A stretch of 64,000 nt of DNA from contig NZ_CP134867.1 of NCBI RefSeq assembly GCF_031954525.1, forward strand, positions 3,782,001-3,846,000, read 5' to 3'. Below, piece by piece: positions 47,631-56,529 of the stretch (positions are counted from its first letter, which is position 1; each line of letters starts with the position of its first letter). This DNA is from Dyella sp. BiH032 (GTDB taxonomy: Bacteria > Pseudomonadota > Gammaproteobacteria > Xanthomonadales > Rhodanobacteraceae). The position numbers and the translations under genes were made by a program. The notes beneath the pieces are model-generated. The model saw nothing but the letters and a program-made list of their open reading frames with translations, had not been told where the DNA came from and did not search any database.

Positions 47631-47727
47631 GGATGGACCCTTGAAGCCATGCGTGGAGCGCGCCTCGTCTTCCTCGATCCCGGAGCAGATACTCCTCTGA
47701 CCACCGTGATGGGCGCGACAGCGACGC

Positions 47728-47749
47728 AAAAAGGAAACCCCGCGTTTCC
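47728..47749 (-). terminator. Intrinsic terminator after the ubiG operon
   Basis: GGAAAC (47733-47738) and GTTTCC (47744-47749) pair; on the minus strand five Ts follow (A-run 47728-47732). It sits 7 bp after the stop of the phytoene-synthase-like gene. Confidence 0.8.
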
Positions 47750-47755
47750 GTGCCC

Positions 47756-48607
47756 TCAGCCGGTTACTTTCCGCCAACGCCGCGCGGCGCGCCATGCCTG
47801 CCATGCTGTGCTGGGGCCGCTGCGCCCCTGTCCAGCACGCAGCGTCGCCAGCGGATCCACGGCCTTGCCCGCCCGTCCGGCCAGGGACTGGCCGGCGTCC
47901 GATTCCAGGCTGCGGAATACGCTGAGCGGGCCGGGCAGGCGCTCGGCCTCGCGCCAGGCCGTCGCCAGGTCCTGCAGTTGCGCCCGGATCGCCTGCTCGC
48001 GCGCAGGATGGTCGCCACGCAGTTCAGCGCGACTGAGTCCGAAGCGCGCCAGCCGCGCCATCGGCAGCGGCAGGCGGTCGCGGTCGGCGTCCTCTTCGAC
48101 GCGCAGCAGGGCGAACAGCAGGTGGGACAGCGTGGCGACGCGAGCCGCACGCACGCTCGACGCACTGCTGCCGTACCACCACGCCGTCTCCAATGCGGCG
48201 AGCGCGCCATGCAGCTGGCCGCCCGCGTTGACCTGCGCATCGAAATCGGCGGCCGTGCCCTCTTCCAGCTGCGCCATGGCAGCCAGCACGGGAGCCAGCC
48301 AGTGCTCGGCCGATACGGCGTGCGCGCGCTCGTCGTCGAACAGCACCTGGGTCAAGGGATGGCGCCCGCCGGAGGCAGGAGCGCCGGAGAGTTCCTCGGC
48401 CCACCAGTTGAGCTTGACGGCCGCTACCTGGGGTTCGCGGATGCCGTAGGCGGCGGAGAGCAGCTCCTGTTCCAGCGCGGCCAAAGCAACGTGCCCCGGG
48501 TAGCGCGCAGGATCCACGAACGCCAAGGCGATGCGCTGGCGCGGCTGCACGGCCAACCACTTGTCGACGTAGCTCTGCAGCGGCCCGCCGAGTTCCTCGG
48601 GATTCAT
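47756..48607 (-). CDS. Squalene/phytoene synthase-fold protein, degenerate
   Basis: 283 residues from ATG 48607, overlapping the phosphatase stop. The helical pattern ALEQELLSAAYGIREPQVAA, then KLNWWAEELSGAPASGGRHP, and LTQVLF is that of squalene/phytoene synthases, but the two Asp-rich motifs (DxxxD) that hold magnesium diphosphate are absent where expected. It is therefore unlikely to join prenyl diphosphates. Similar degenerate members occur in other Xanthomonadales near ubiG and in mitochondria as NDUFAF6. Role unknown. Confidence 0.75.
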   Translation of the reverse strand: MNPEELGGPLQSYVDKWLAVQPRQRIALAFVDPARYPGHVALAALEQELLSAAYGIREPQVAAVKLNWWAEELSGAPASGGRHPLTQVLFDDERAHAVSAEHWLAPVLAAMAQLEEGTAADFDAQVNAGGQLHGALAALETAWWYGSSASSVRAARVATLSHLLFALLRVEEDADRDRLPLPMARLARFGLSRAELRGDHPAREQAIRAQLQDLATAWREAERLPGPLSVFRSLESDAGQSLAGRAGKAVDPLATLRAGQGRSGPSTAWQAWRAARRWRKVTG

Positions 48608-49284
48608 GCCGCCACCGTGCCCCGCTGCAGCAGCGCGGTCAGGTCCGAGGGCTTGTCCAGAACGATATCGGCGCCCCACTCGTGGGGATTGCCGCCATCC
48701 AGGTATCCCCAGCTCGCAGCGACCGTATAGAGCCCGGCGCCGGCGCCCGCCAGGACGTCGCGGCGATCGTCGCCCACGAACAGGCAGCGAGCGGGCTCCA
48801 GCCCCGCCCGCTCGCACGCCAGCAGCACCGGCGCGGGATCGGGTTTCTTCACCGGCAAGGTGTCGCCCGACACCACGGCGCCGGCACGCTCGGCCCAGCC
48901 GATCTGGCGAACCAGTTCGTCAGTGAGGAAACCGGGCTTGTTGGTGACGATGCCCCAGCGCAGGCCCTGCGCCTCGATTAGCGCGAGCAGTTCGTCCACG
49001 CCGTCGAAGGCGCGGGTCTGGCGGGCCATCACGTCCTGGTAGATCTCCAGGTAACGCGGCACCAACGCGAGCCGGGCGGCGTCGTCGAGGTCGGGGAAGC
49101 CGCAGGCCAGGATCGCGCGCGACCCGCGCGACACCACCTCGCGCACGGGCGGGAAGGCGGGCTTCGGGGCGCCCTCCTCCAGGCACAGGATGACCAGTGC
49201 GTCGTAGAGGTCGGCGGCGCTGTCGAGCAGCGTGCCGTCCAGATCGAACAGGACGCCTTGGACATCGGAGGGGTATCGCTTCAT
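48604..49284 (-). CDS. HAD phosphatase, MupP/Gph type
   Basis: 226 residues. HAD motifs: GVLFDLDGTLLDSAADLYDA (nucleophile and acid Asp), GIVTNKPGFLTDELV, VKKPDPAPVLLACERAGLEP and FVGDDRRDVLAGAGAGLYTV. General annotation is phosphoglycolate phosphatase. In Pseudomonas, however, the gene next to ubiG is mupP, the N-acetylmuramate 6-phosphate phosphatase of cell-wall recycling, and this gene has that exact position. MupP is therefore my preferred reading, with Gph as the alternative. Start and stop overlap both neighbours (ATGA). Confidence 0.8.
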   Translation of the reverse strand: MKRYPSDVQGVLFDLDGTLLDSAADLYDALVILCLEEGAPKPAFPPVREVVSRGSRAILACGFPDLDDAARLALVPRYLEIYQDVMARQTRAFDGVDELLALIEAQGLRWGIVTNKPGFLTDELVRQIGWAERAGAVVSGDTLPVKKPDPAPVLLACERAGLEPARCLFVGDDRRDVLAGAGAGLYTVAASWGYLDGGNPHEWGADIVLDKPSDLTALLQRGTVAA

Positions 49285-49988
49285 GCAGGCTTGCGTGCGC
49301 AGAGCACGTAGTTGATGGAAGTAATGCGGCTGAGCCACGCTTTGCGGTTCACCGGGTTGTAGCCGAGGCCGGTGACGTCCTCCAGTTCCAGCCCGGTATG
49401 GCGCAGCAGGCGCCCCAATTCGGATGGCTTGAGGAATTTGCCATAGTGGTGCGTTCCGCGCGGCAGCATGCGCATCAGGTATTCCGCGCCGAGAATGGCT
49501 GCGCCGAACGCCGCAGGCGTGCGGTTGATGGTGGACATGAACACCAGCCCGCCCGGCTTGACCAGCGCGGCCAGATCGGCGACCAGTGCGGCCGGGTCCG
49601 GCACGTGTTCGATCAGCTCCATGCAGCACACGGCGTCGAACGAAGCCGGCTCGGCGGCGGCCAGCGCAGCGGAGGACTGCACGCGGTAGTCGACCTGGAG
49701 TTGGGACTCATGCAGGTGCAGCCGAGCCACATCGATGACCTTTTCGCCCAGATCGATACCGGTGACCTGGGCGCCGGCGCGGGCCAGTGCCTCGCTCAGC
49801 AGGCCCCCGCCACAGCCCACGTCGACAACGCGCGCGCCGCGCAGGTCCAAGCGCGCGGCCACGTAGCCCAGCCGCACCGGATTGAGATCGTGCAGCGGGC
49901 GCGATTCGCCGTCGGGATCCCACCAGCGGGCGGCGAGCTTGCCGAAGCGGGCGATCTCGTCGGGGCTGACATTGGGCGAGGCTTGCAT
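49281..49988 (-). CDS. ubiG: Ubiquinone biosynthesis O-methyltransferase UbiG
   Basis: 235 residues from ATG 49988 after GAGGTACC. The start FGKLAARWWDPDGESRPLHD with LNPVRLGY is typical of UbiG, followed by the SAM-binding VVDVGCGGGLLSEALARAGA and GIDLGEKVIDVAR, the post-motif MELIEHVPDPAALVADLAAL, and NRTPAAFGAAILGAEYLM. It performs both O-methylations of ubiquinone synthesis, at the inner membrane. The stop overlaps the next phosphatase gene. Confidence 0.96.
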   Translation of the reverse strand: MQASPNVSPDEIARFGKLAARWWDPDGESRPLHDLNPVRLGYVAARLDLRGARVVDVGCGGGLLSEALARAGAQVTGIDLGEKVIDVARLHLHESQLQVDYRVQSSAALAAAEPASFDAVCCMELIEHVPDPAALVADLAALVKPGGLVFMSTINRTPAAFGAAILGAEYLMRMLPRGTHHYGKFLKPSELGRLLRHTGLELEDVTGLGYNPVNRKAWLSRITSINYVLCARKPA

Positions 49989-50028
49989 GGGGGGTACCTC
50001 TTGGGGGCTTGCGCGGGGAGCCCGTAGC

Positions 50029-50283
50029 TTAACGCGCGTTCCACTCGTGCACGGTGAAATCCCAACCGCCACTCAGGTAGGCCGGGTCCGCGTGCACGGT
50101 CTGCATGGCCTGCTCGATATCTTCGGCGAACAGCAGATAGGCGCCGCCGGAGCCATCGGAGAAGCCGCCGGACAACTCCAGCCTGCCGCCCGCGCGCAAT
50201 CCTTCGAGAAAATCGCGATGGGGCTGCACGGCGGCCGGGTCGAACCTGGCGTTGCGCATGACGAGCACGAGGTAACGGTTCAT
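50029..50283 (-). CDS. YCII-domain protein
   Basis: 84 residues from ATG 50283. YciI-type small alpha/beta barrel: YLVLVMRNARFDPAAVQPHR, LSGGFSDGSGGAYLLFAEDI, and DPAYLSGGWDFTVHEWNAR. The conserved His/Asp pair sits in HRDF and DPAY. Function in the family is mostly unknown, though some are dehydrochlorinase-like. It begins 8 bp after the deaminase gene and lies 40 bp before ubiG, in the same transcript. Confidence 0.87.
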   Translation of the reverse strand: MNRYLVLVMRNARFDPAAVQPHRDFLEGLRAGGRLELSGGFSDGSGGAYLLFAEDIEQAMQTVHADPAYLSGGWDFTVHEWNAR

Positions 50284-50291
50284 GGCGATCC

Positions 50292-51632
50292 TCAGGCCGA
50301 CGCGTCGATCGCGGCGATGCGCTCGCGCCACGCACGGGTGCGGGCATGGATGCCATCCACGTCCATGCCCACCAGCGTGCGGCCCGCCAGCTTGCGATGG
50401 CCCGCGATCCAGACGTCAGTGACCTGGTGGCGGCCGGTGGCGTACACCAGCTGCGACGCGACGTGGTACAGCGGCTGGGTTTCCAGGTCCGACAGCCGCA
50501 CTGCCGCCAGGTCGGCCTGTTTGCCTGGTTCGACCGAACCGATCTTCGCGTCCAGGCCCAGCGCCCTGGCGCCGTTCAGCGTAGCCGCGCGCAACGCGTA
50601 GGCCGCGTCGAAGGCAGCGGCATCGTTCGAGACCGCCTTGGCCAGCATGGCCGCCGTGCGCATCTCGCCGAACATGTCCAGGTCGTTGTTCGACGCGCAG
50701 CCATCCGTGCCGATCGCGACGTTGACGCCGGCGAGGCGCAGTTTTTCGGCCGGGCAGAAGCCCGAGGCCAGCTTGAGATTCGATTCGGGGCAATGCACCA
50801 CCGACACGCCCGCCTCGGCGCAGGCGGCGATTTCGCCGTCGGTCATCTGCGTCATATGGACCGCGATCAGCCGGTCGTTGACCAGCCCCAGCTTCTGCAG
50901 GCGCTGGAATGGGCGGAGCCCGGTCTTTTTCTTTTCCTCTTCCACCTCGTGTGCCGTCTCGTGCGTATGCAGGTGCACCGGAATGTCGAGCTGGTCGGCG
51001 AGCAGGCGGATGCGCTCGAAGCTCTGGTCGGACACCGTGTAGGGCGCATGCGGCGCGAAGGCGGTGCTGATCAGCGCGTCGCCGCGGAAGCTATCGTGCA
51101 CTTCGGTGGCGCGCTCGAAATATTCGTCCTGGGTTTTGGCCCACGCCGTGGGGAATTCGATCACCGGCAGACCGACCGCGGCGCGGAAGCCTAGGCGGCG
51201 ATAGGTGGCGCCGATCACGTCGGGAAAGAAGTAGTTCTCGTTGGCGCAAGTCGTGCCGCCGCGCAGCATTTCGGCCACGGCCAGTTCCACGCCGTCACGC
51301 ACGAATTCCGGACCGATCACCTGCCCTTCCACCGGCCAGATGTGCTTCTGCAGCCACACCATCAGGGGAAGATCGTCGGCCAGCCCGCGCAGCAGCGTCA
51401 TGGGGTTGTGCGTATGCGCATTGACCAGGCCAGGCATCAGCACGTGCTCGCCCAGCTCGACGCGTTCGCGCGGGGCATAGGCCGCGCGTGCATCAGCGAT
51501 CGGCAGCAGCGCGACGATGGCGCCCTTGTCGACGGCCACCGCATGATGATCGAGCACCACGCCATGCGGCTCGACGGGGATGACCCAGCGCGCCTCGATG
51601 AGAAGGTCAATGACGGTGCTGCCGGGGTTCAT
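50292..51632 (-). CDS. Amidohydrolase, 5-methylthioadenosine/S-adenosylhomocysteine deaminase type
   Basis: 446 residues. Metal site: MPGLVNAHTHNPMTLLRGLA (HxH), VHLHTHETAHEVEEE, HMTQMTDGE, and GTDGCASNNDLDMFGEMRTA with the catalytic Asp. SNLKLASGFCPAEKLRLAG is typical of TRZ/ATZ family MTA/SAH deaminases, which turn adenine into hypoxanthine groups. Its position just before ubiG is also conserved in Pseudomonas. It may clear SAH made by UbiG and other methyltransferases, which is inference. The gap to the upstream gene is 3 bp. Confidence 0.9.
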   Translation of the reverse strand: MNPGSTVIDLLIEARWVIPVEPHGVVLDHHAVAVDKGAIVALLPIADARAAYAPRERVELGEHVLMPGLVNAHTHNPMTLLRGLADDLPLMVWLQKHIWPVEGQVIGPEFVRDGVELAVAEMLRGGTTCANENYFFPDVIGATYRRLGFRAAVGLPVIEFPTAWAKTQDEYFERATEVHDSFRGDALISTAFAPHAPYTVSDQSFERIRLLADQLDIPVHLHTHETAHEVEEEKKKTGLRPFQRLQKLGLVNDRLIAVHMTQMTDGEIAACAEAGVSVVHCPESNLKLASGFCPAEKLRLAGVNVAIGTDGCASNNDLDMFGEMRTAAMLAKAVSNDAAAFDAAYALRAATLNGARALGLDAKIGSVEPGKQADLAAVRLSDLETQPLYHVASQLVYATGRHQVTDVWIAGHRKLAGRTLVGMDVDGIHARTRAWRERIAAIDASA

Positions 51633-51635
51633 GCA

Positions 51636-52439
51636 TTACCTCGCCGAAGTGGGGTACCAGAAGTTGCGGAACATATCGATGCCATAGGACTGGCCATCGT
51701 ACTTGAGCACAGTGCGGGCGACGCGCTTGCCCGTGTCCGTGTAGTCGCCATCCTTGCGCTGGCTCTGCGTGATATGCGCGGTGACCGACAGGTCGGCGAA
51801 GCCGTGGCTGGCGGTTTTTTCCACCGCGATGGTCATGTGCGCGGACTCGCTGCGCGCATCACCGGCGGCGGCGCCGCAAGCCGTACCCTCCACGCTGACC
51901 CAGCCATCGAGATTGGTGCCGAACACTGCCCGCAGACGCTTGCCGTCGCGAACCCACAGGGTCAGCTCGTCCGAGGCCTCGGCATCGGGACAGCTCGGGC
52001 CGCGCGCGGCGCTGATGAACACGACGCCGAAGGCACGCACGTCCGGCGAGAGCCGATACGGCGCGGCGTCGATGCGGTAGCTGCCGACGGCCGTGAGGGC
52101 ATCCTCCTCGATCTCCGACCGTTCCGCCGCGACCACCTTGCCCGCCTCGACCAGCGCGATGATCTGCAGCTTGCTGCCCGTGTCACCGCCGCGCCCTTCA
52201 TGCTTGGTGTCGAACGCGATGGCGGCGATCGTGGTGCCTGGCGCGTTGGGCATGGCCTTGCAGGCCGAAGCGGCGATCAGTCCGTCTTCCTGGTCCCAGG
52301 ACACCAGTTTGCCCTTGACCGCACCCCATCGGGCGACGGCTTCGACGATGCGGTCGTCGCAAGCCTGGGCATCATCGGCATGCACCCATGGCGCCAGCAA
52401 CAGCGCGAGCAGCGGTAAGACGCGGACGTTCCTGTGCAT
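51636..52439 (-). CDS. Secreted protein of unknown function
   Basis: 267 residues with a signal peptide (MHRNVRVLPLLALLLAPWV, cleavage near VHA-DD). The mature part is beta-rich with paired cysteines (QACDD and ASACKAMP; PSCPDAE and GTACGAAA). I do not recognise the family. It starts the ubiG transcript, ending 3 bp before the deaminase gene, so co-expression is likely, but a shared function is not evident. Probably periplasmic. Confidence 0.78.
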   Translation of the reverse strand: MHRNVRVLPLLALLLAPWVHADDAQACDDRIVEAVARWGAVKGKLVSWDQEDGLIAASACKAMPNAPGTTIAAIAFDTKHEGRGGDTGSKLQIIALVEAGKVVAAERSEIEEDALTAVGSYRIDAAPYRLSPDVRAFGVVFISAARGPSCPDAEASDELTLWVRDGKRLRAVFGTNLDGWVSVEGTACGAAAGDARSESAHMTIAVEKTASHGFADLSVTAHITQSQRKDGDYTDTGKRVARTVLKYDGQSYGIDMFRNFWYPTSAR

Positions 52440-52469
52440 GAGTGGCCTTTCCTTGCAGCCCATAAAGCA

Positions 52470-52502
52470 AACGGCACGGCGCCCGAGGACTGCCGTGCCG
52501 TT
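52470..52502 (-). terminator. Hairpin terminator after efp
   Basis: AACGGCACGGC (52470-52480) and GCCGTGCCGTT (52492-52502) form a perfect 11-bp stem with an 11-base loop. It starts 19 bp after the efp stop on the minus strand and is followed there by TGCTTTATGG, a poor T-run. Confidence 0.7.
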
Positions 52503-52520
52503 CCGATGCCGCGCGTCGCC

Positions 52521-53090
52521 TTACTTGCCGACGCGGCTGACGTATTCGCCCGTGCGGGTGTCGACCTTGATCACTTCGTCCGTGCTGACGAACAGCGGCA
52601 CGCGCACCACGGCACCGGTTTCCAGCGTGGCCGGCTTGCCGCCGCCGCCGGAGGTGTCGCCGCGCAGGCCCGGATCGGTCTCGGTGATCTTGAGCTCGAC
52701 GAAGTTCGGCGGCTGCACGGCGATGATCTCGCCATTGAACAGCGTCACCACGCACTCCTCCTCGCCCTTCAGCCATTTGGAGGCGTCGCCGACGCCGACC
52801 TTGGTGGCCTGGTGCTGCTCGAAGCTCTCCTGCTGCATGAAATGCCAGTATTCGCCGTCGGAATACAGGTACTGCATGTCGGTATCGACCACGTCGGCGA
52901 CTTCGAAGCTGTCGCTGGACTTCATGGTCTGCTCGGTGGTGCGGCCGGTCTTCAGGTTGCGGATGAAGATGCGGGTGAAGGCCTGGCCCTTGCCCGGCTT
53001 GATGAAATCCGCGTCGGTGATGACCCACGGGTCGTTGTTGTGAAGGATCTTCATACCCTTCTTGACGTCGTTGAGACCGACGGTGGCCAT
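52521..53090 (-). CDS. efp: Elongation factor P
   Basis: 189 residues from ATG 53090 ([18 protein letters not shown]). The modification loop is [20 protein letters not shown] with Lys34, the site that EpmA and EpmB modify with beta-lysine in gammaproteobacteria. The C-terminal [20 protein letters not shown] is normal for EF-P. It rescues ribosomes at polyproline. The gene is divergent from epmB across 84 bp, so modifier and substrate genes share a promoter region. epmA is not in the window. Confidence 0.97.
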   Translation of the reverse strand: MATVGLNDVKKGMKILHNNDPWVITDADFIKPGKGQAFTRIFIRNLKTGRTTEQTMKSSDSFEVADVVDTDMQYLYSDGEYWHFMQQESFEQHQATKVGVGDASKWLKGEEECVVTLFNGEIIAVQPPNFVELKITETDPGLRGDTSGGGGKPATLETGAVVRVPLFVSTDEVIKVDTRTGEYVSRVGK

Positions 53091-53174
53091 GCGCTTCTGC
53101 TCCAGAGGTGACGCCGCTCCATGGCGGCTACAATAGGGGTTTCTCCGGGCCATGGGCCCGACGTAAGGCCCGCT

Positions 53175-54185
53175 ATGATAACCGCAAGCTCCTCCGCCCG
53201 CCTATCGCCGCCCCTGACCGACTGGCGCGAACTCTGGCGCACCGCCGTCACCGACGCGGGCGAATTGCTGCAGATGGTCGGCCTGGAACACCTGAGCGGG
53301 CGGCTGCCCGCCGACGACGCGGGCTTCGCCCTGCGCGTGCCCCGCGGCTTCGTGGACCGCATGCGTCCGGGGGATGCCAACGATCCGCTGCTTCTGCAGG
53401 TCCTGCCCCAGCTGGCCGAGCTTGACGCGGCGCCTGGCTTCGTCACTGACCCGGTGGGCGACCTGGCCGCGCGGGAAGCCCAGGGCCTGCTCCACAAGTA
53501 CGACGGCCGCGCCCTGCTGATCGCCAGCGGCAGCTGTGCGGTCAACTGCCGCTACTGCTTCCGCCGGCATTTTCCCTACGGCGAGGAGATGGCCGCGGCC
53601 GGCCAGTGGCGCAAGGCGCTGGAACACGTGCGGCAGGACAGCTCGATCTCGGAGCTGATCCTCTCCGGCGGCGATCCGCTGGCACTGTCCACCGCCAAGC
53701 TGGAGGAGCTGACCCGGGGCCTGGCAAGCATCCCGCACGTCACCCGCCTGCGCATCCATACCCGCCTTCCGGTGGTGCTGCCGGAGCGCATCGACGACGC
53801 TTTCCTGGCCTGGTTCCGGGACGTTCCACTGCAGAAGGTGGTCGTGCTGCATGCCAACCATGCCAACGAGTTCGACGCCTCCGTGGACACCGCCTGCAGG
53901 CGCCTGCGCGAAGCGGGAGCGACGCTGCTCAACCAGTCCGTGCTGTTGCGTGGAATCAATGACCGGGCCGATACGCTGGAATCGCTTTCCGAGCGGCTGT
54001 TTGCCGCAGGCGTTCTGCCCTACTACCTGCACCAGCTCGACCGGGTACAAGGCGCTGCCCATTTCGAGGTGGACGACGAGCGGGCCATCGCCCTGGTCGA
54101 AGCCATCCGCCGCCGCCTGCCCGGATACCTGGTGCCGAAGCTGGTCCGCGAGGTCGGTGGGGACGCTTCCAAGCGTCCTGTCTGA
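53175..54185 (+). CDS. epmB: EF-P beta-lysylation protein EpmB (lysine 2,3-aminomutase-like)
   Basis: 336 residues. The radical SAM motif is [18 protein letters not shown] (Cys121, 125, 128), preceded by [34 protein letters not shown] and [20 protein letters not shown] bind SAM and PLP, and the C-terminal [20 protein letters not shown] matches the family. It converts alpha-lysine to beta-lysine for attachment to EF-P Lys34. Its divergent placement from efp is a conserved arrangement. Confidence 0.96.
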   Translation: MITASSSARLSPPLTDWRELWRTAVTDAGELLQMVGLEHLSGRLPADDAGFALRVPRGFVDRMRPGDANDPLLLQVLPQLAELDAAPGFVTDPVGDLAAREAQGLLHKYDGRALLIASGSCAVNCRYCFRRHFPYGEEMAAAGQWRKALEHVRQDSSISELILSGGDPLALSTAKLEELTRGLASIPHVTRLRIHTRLPVVLPERIDDAFLAWFRDVPLQKVVVLHANHANEFDASVDTACRRLREAGATLLNQSVLLRGINDRADTLESLSERLFAAGVLPYYLHQLDRVQGAAHFEVDDERAIALVEAIRRRLPGYLVPKLVREVGGDASKRPV

Positions 54186-54319
54186 GCGACTGCGCGCCAC
54201 GTCACCCTAAGGATATTTCCGCTGGCGGTTGACCGGGGAATCCGTTAAAACCGAACGTCGCCGGCTCGCGCCACGCCGGCCGGCCTGCCCAAGGCGCCCA
54301 TGGACAGTACGACGTGCCA

Positions 54320-56371
54320 ATGAAGACAGACCTGGTCATCAAGATTCTTTTCATCGAGAAATCGGTCGAAGACGCGGAACAGATCGTCAGCCTGCTGCGG
54401 AACAACGGCATTGCCGTACGCCCGGCGCGGGCCACCAGTACTGACCAGGTGCAGGCGGCGCTGGAAGAACTCGGCCCGGATATCGTGCTCTACGATCCTT
54501 CGGTCGGTTCCGTGGACCTTCCGGACCTGATCCGTCAGCTCGATGCGCATGGGCGGGATCTTTCGCTGATTGCGGTGGTGCCGCAGGTGGACAACACCAT
54601 CGTGTCGGACTTCTTCGTCAACGGCGTGCGTGCCATCGCCCTGCGTCCGCAGCCCAAGCAGCTGCTGGCCGTCGTGCAGCGAGAGTTCGAGTCGCTCAAC
54701 ACCCGCCGCCAGCTGCGCCGCCTGGAAACCGCACTGCGCGAATCGGAGCGTCGCTGCGACGCCCTGCTGGATTCGTCCAACGATCCCATCGCTTACGTGC
54801 ACGAAGGCATGCACGTGCGCGCGAATCAGGCTTACCTGGAAACCTTCGGCTACTCCGATTTCGACGAGCTGCTTGGTCTTCCCGTGCTGGACATGGTCGG
54901 CTCGACCGACGCCGACGAGTTCAAGACCACGCTCAAGAGCCTTTCGCGCGGCGAAAAGCCTACCAGCCCGGTGGAAGTGCAGGCGCGCCGCGCCGACGGC
55001 AGTACCTTCAAGGCAACGGTGGAGTTCGCCCACGCTACGTTCGAGGGCGAGCCCTGCCTGCAGATCGTGTTCCGCCGGCAGCTGGTGGACCCGTCGGTAC
55101 TCGAGCAGTTGCAGCGGGACCCGGTCACCGGCCTGTTCAACCGCGCCCGCATGCTGGAATGCGTGGACCAGGCCGTGGCCGCCGCGACCGAAGGCACTAA
55201 GGGCCAATCCCTGCTGCTGATCGAACCGGACAACTGGCAGGGCATCGTGTCAGGCATCGGCCTGGGCAAGGCGGACGAGCTGCTGGCGGCCTTCGCTGCG
55301 CGCATCAACAACCTGCTCGGACTGGAAGACACCGCCGGCCTGCTTGCCGAACACACCATCGGCGTCATCCTGCACTCGCGCAACGACGATGGCATCAAAG
55401 AATGGATCGCCAACCTGCAGCGCGCGGTGGCCAACGAGATCTTCGACGTCGGCACGCGTTCGCTGACCGTCACCACCAGCATCGGTGGCAGCCTGCTCGG
55501 CGAGAGGAACGCCAATACGGAACTGCTGCTGGAACAGGCTGGACAGGCCCTGCGCAACGCACAGAGCCTCGGCGGCAACCGTTTCGACCTGCACGACCCG
55601 GCCGCGCGCGAGAAGGCGGATGCCGAACGCGAACGCTATTGGCTCGGCCAGCTGAAGCAGGCCCTGAGCCAGGACGAGTTCGTGCTGTATCACCAGCACA
55701 TCATCAGTCTGCAGGATGCGGAGGGCGAGTTCTCGGAGATCCTGCTGCGCCTCAACGGTCCGCAGGGCGAGGTGTTGCCGGGCTTCTTCATGCCTATCGC
55801 CGAGAAGTACAACCTCACGCCGGCCGTCGATCGCTGGGTGCTCAACCAGGCCATCCAGGCACTGACGGCGCGCGAACGCTTCGCGTCGCCGACGACCTTC
55901 TTCGTCAAGCTCACCTCGGGCTCGCTGCAGGACGAACAGCTGCTTCCCTGGCTCAGCGCACGCCTCAAGCAGGCCAACCTCAAGCACGGCAAGATCGTGC
56001 TGGAGATGACCGAGAGCAAAGTGGTCACGTCACTGCGGCCCGCGCAGGAATTCGTACGGGCCTGGAAACAGCTTGGCGGCCAGTTCGCGCTGGAGCAGTT
56101 CGGCTCGGGCCTCAACTCGTTCCAGCTGTTGAATCACATCGACGCCGACTACCTGAAGATCGACCGCAGCTACATGTCCAACCTGCCTCAGCAGCCGGAC
56201 AGCCAGAAGAAGGTGGCCGAACTGTGCCGCCAGGCGCGCGAGATCAAGCGAATGACGATCGCCGAATGGGTCGAGGACGCGGCCAGCACTTCGCTGCTGT
56301 TCGCCTGCGGCGTGGATTTCGTGCAGGGCAACTTCCTGCAGGAGCCCCAGAGGCTGGCCATTACGCCATGA
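54320..56371 (+). CDS. fimX: FimX-like c-di-GMP receptor (REC-PAS-GGDEF-EAL, degenerate)
   Basis: 683 residues from ATG 54320; GTG 54314 would add two. Domains: receiver-like 1-120 (ILFIEKSVEDAEQIVSLLRN), PAS about 135-250 (DALLDSSNDPIAYVHEG), GGDEF about 255-420 and EAL about 430-683. The GGDEF signature is replaced in the AEHTIGVILH stretch, and the EAL motif reads SEILLRLNG, so catalysis is unlikely. FMPIAEKYNLTPAVDRWVLN and FALEQFGSGLNSFQLLNHID are typical of FimX. Such proteins bind c-di-GMP and control type IV pilus assembly and twitching at the cell pole. Confidence 0.85.
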   Translation: MKTDLVIKILFIEKSVEDAEQIVSLLRNNGIAVRPARATSTDQVQAALEELGPDIVLYDPSVGSVDLPDLIRQLDAHGRDLSLIAVVPQVDNTIVSDFFVNGVRAIALRPQPKQLLAVVQREFESLNTRRQLRRLETALRESERRCDALLDSSNDPIAYVHEGMHVRANQAYLETFGYSDFDELLGLPVLDMVGSTDADEFKTTLKSLSRGEKPTSPVEVQARRADGSTFKATVEFAHATFEGEPCLQIVFRRQLVDPSVLEQLQRDPVTGLFNRARMLECVDQAVAAATEGTKGQSLLLIEPDNWQGIVSGIGLGKADELLAAFAARINNLLGLEDTAGLLAEHTIGVILHSRNDDGIKEWIANLQRAVANEIFDVGTRSLTVTTSIGGSLLGERNANTELLLEQAGQALRNAQSLGGNRFDLHDPAAREKADAERERYWLGQLKQALSQDEFVLYHQHIISLQDAEGEFSEILLRLNGPQGEVLPGFFMPIAEKYNLTPAVDRWVLNQAIQALTARERFASPTTFFVKLTSGSLQDEQLLPWLSARLKQANLKHGKIVLEMTESKVVTSLRPAQEFVRAWKQLGGQFALEQFGSGLNSFQLLNHIDADYLKIDRSYMSNLPQQPDSQKKVAELCRQAREIKRMTIAEWVEDAASTSLLFACGVDFVQGNFLQEPQRLAITP

Positions 56372-56473
56372 CGGCGCCTGCTGGCCGGGCCCCGGCCAGC
56401 AGAGCGATCATCGCTCCCCCGCGGAGGGCAATGCAGGGCACCCTACTTGCACCGCCTTCCATCCGCGCAATAG

Positions 56474-56505
56474 AAAAACCCGCGAATGCCGAGCATTCGC
56501 GGGTT
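56474..56505 (-). terminator. Intrinsic terminator after rplS
   Basis: AACCCGCGAATGC (56477-56489) and GCATTCGCGGGTT (56493-56505) make a 13-bp perfect stem with loop CGA. On the minus strand the T-run derives from the A-run 56474-56478. It closes the ffh-rplS block and also lies downstream of fimX. Confidence 0.92.
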
Positions 56506-56529
56506 TCCGGGTAAATCGAAGAAGCTGGA

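Noticed and set aside
47631..47760. A THF-II riboswitch before folE2
   Set aside because: Only short resemblances (GGTGGTC, GGAAGACG) could be found and the helices did not fit, so it is not listed as a riboswitch.
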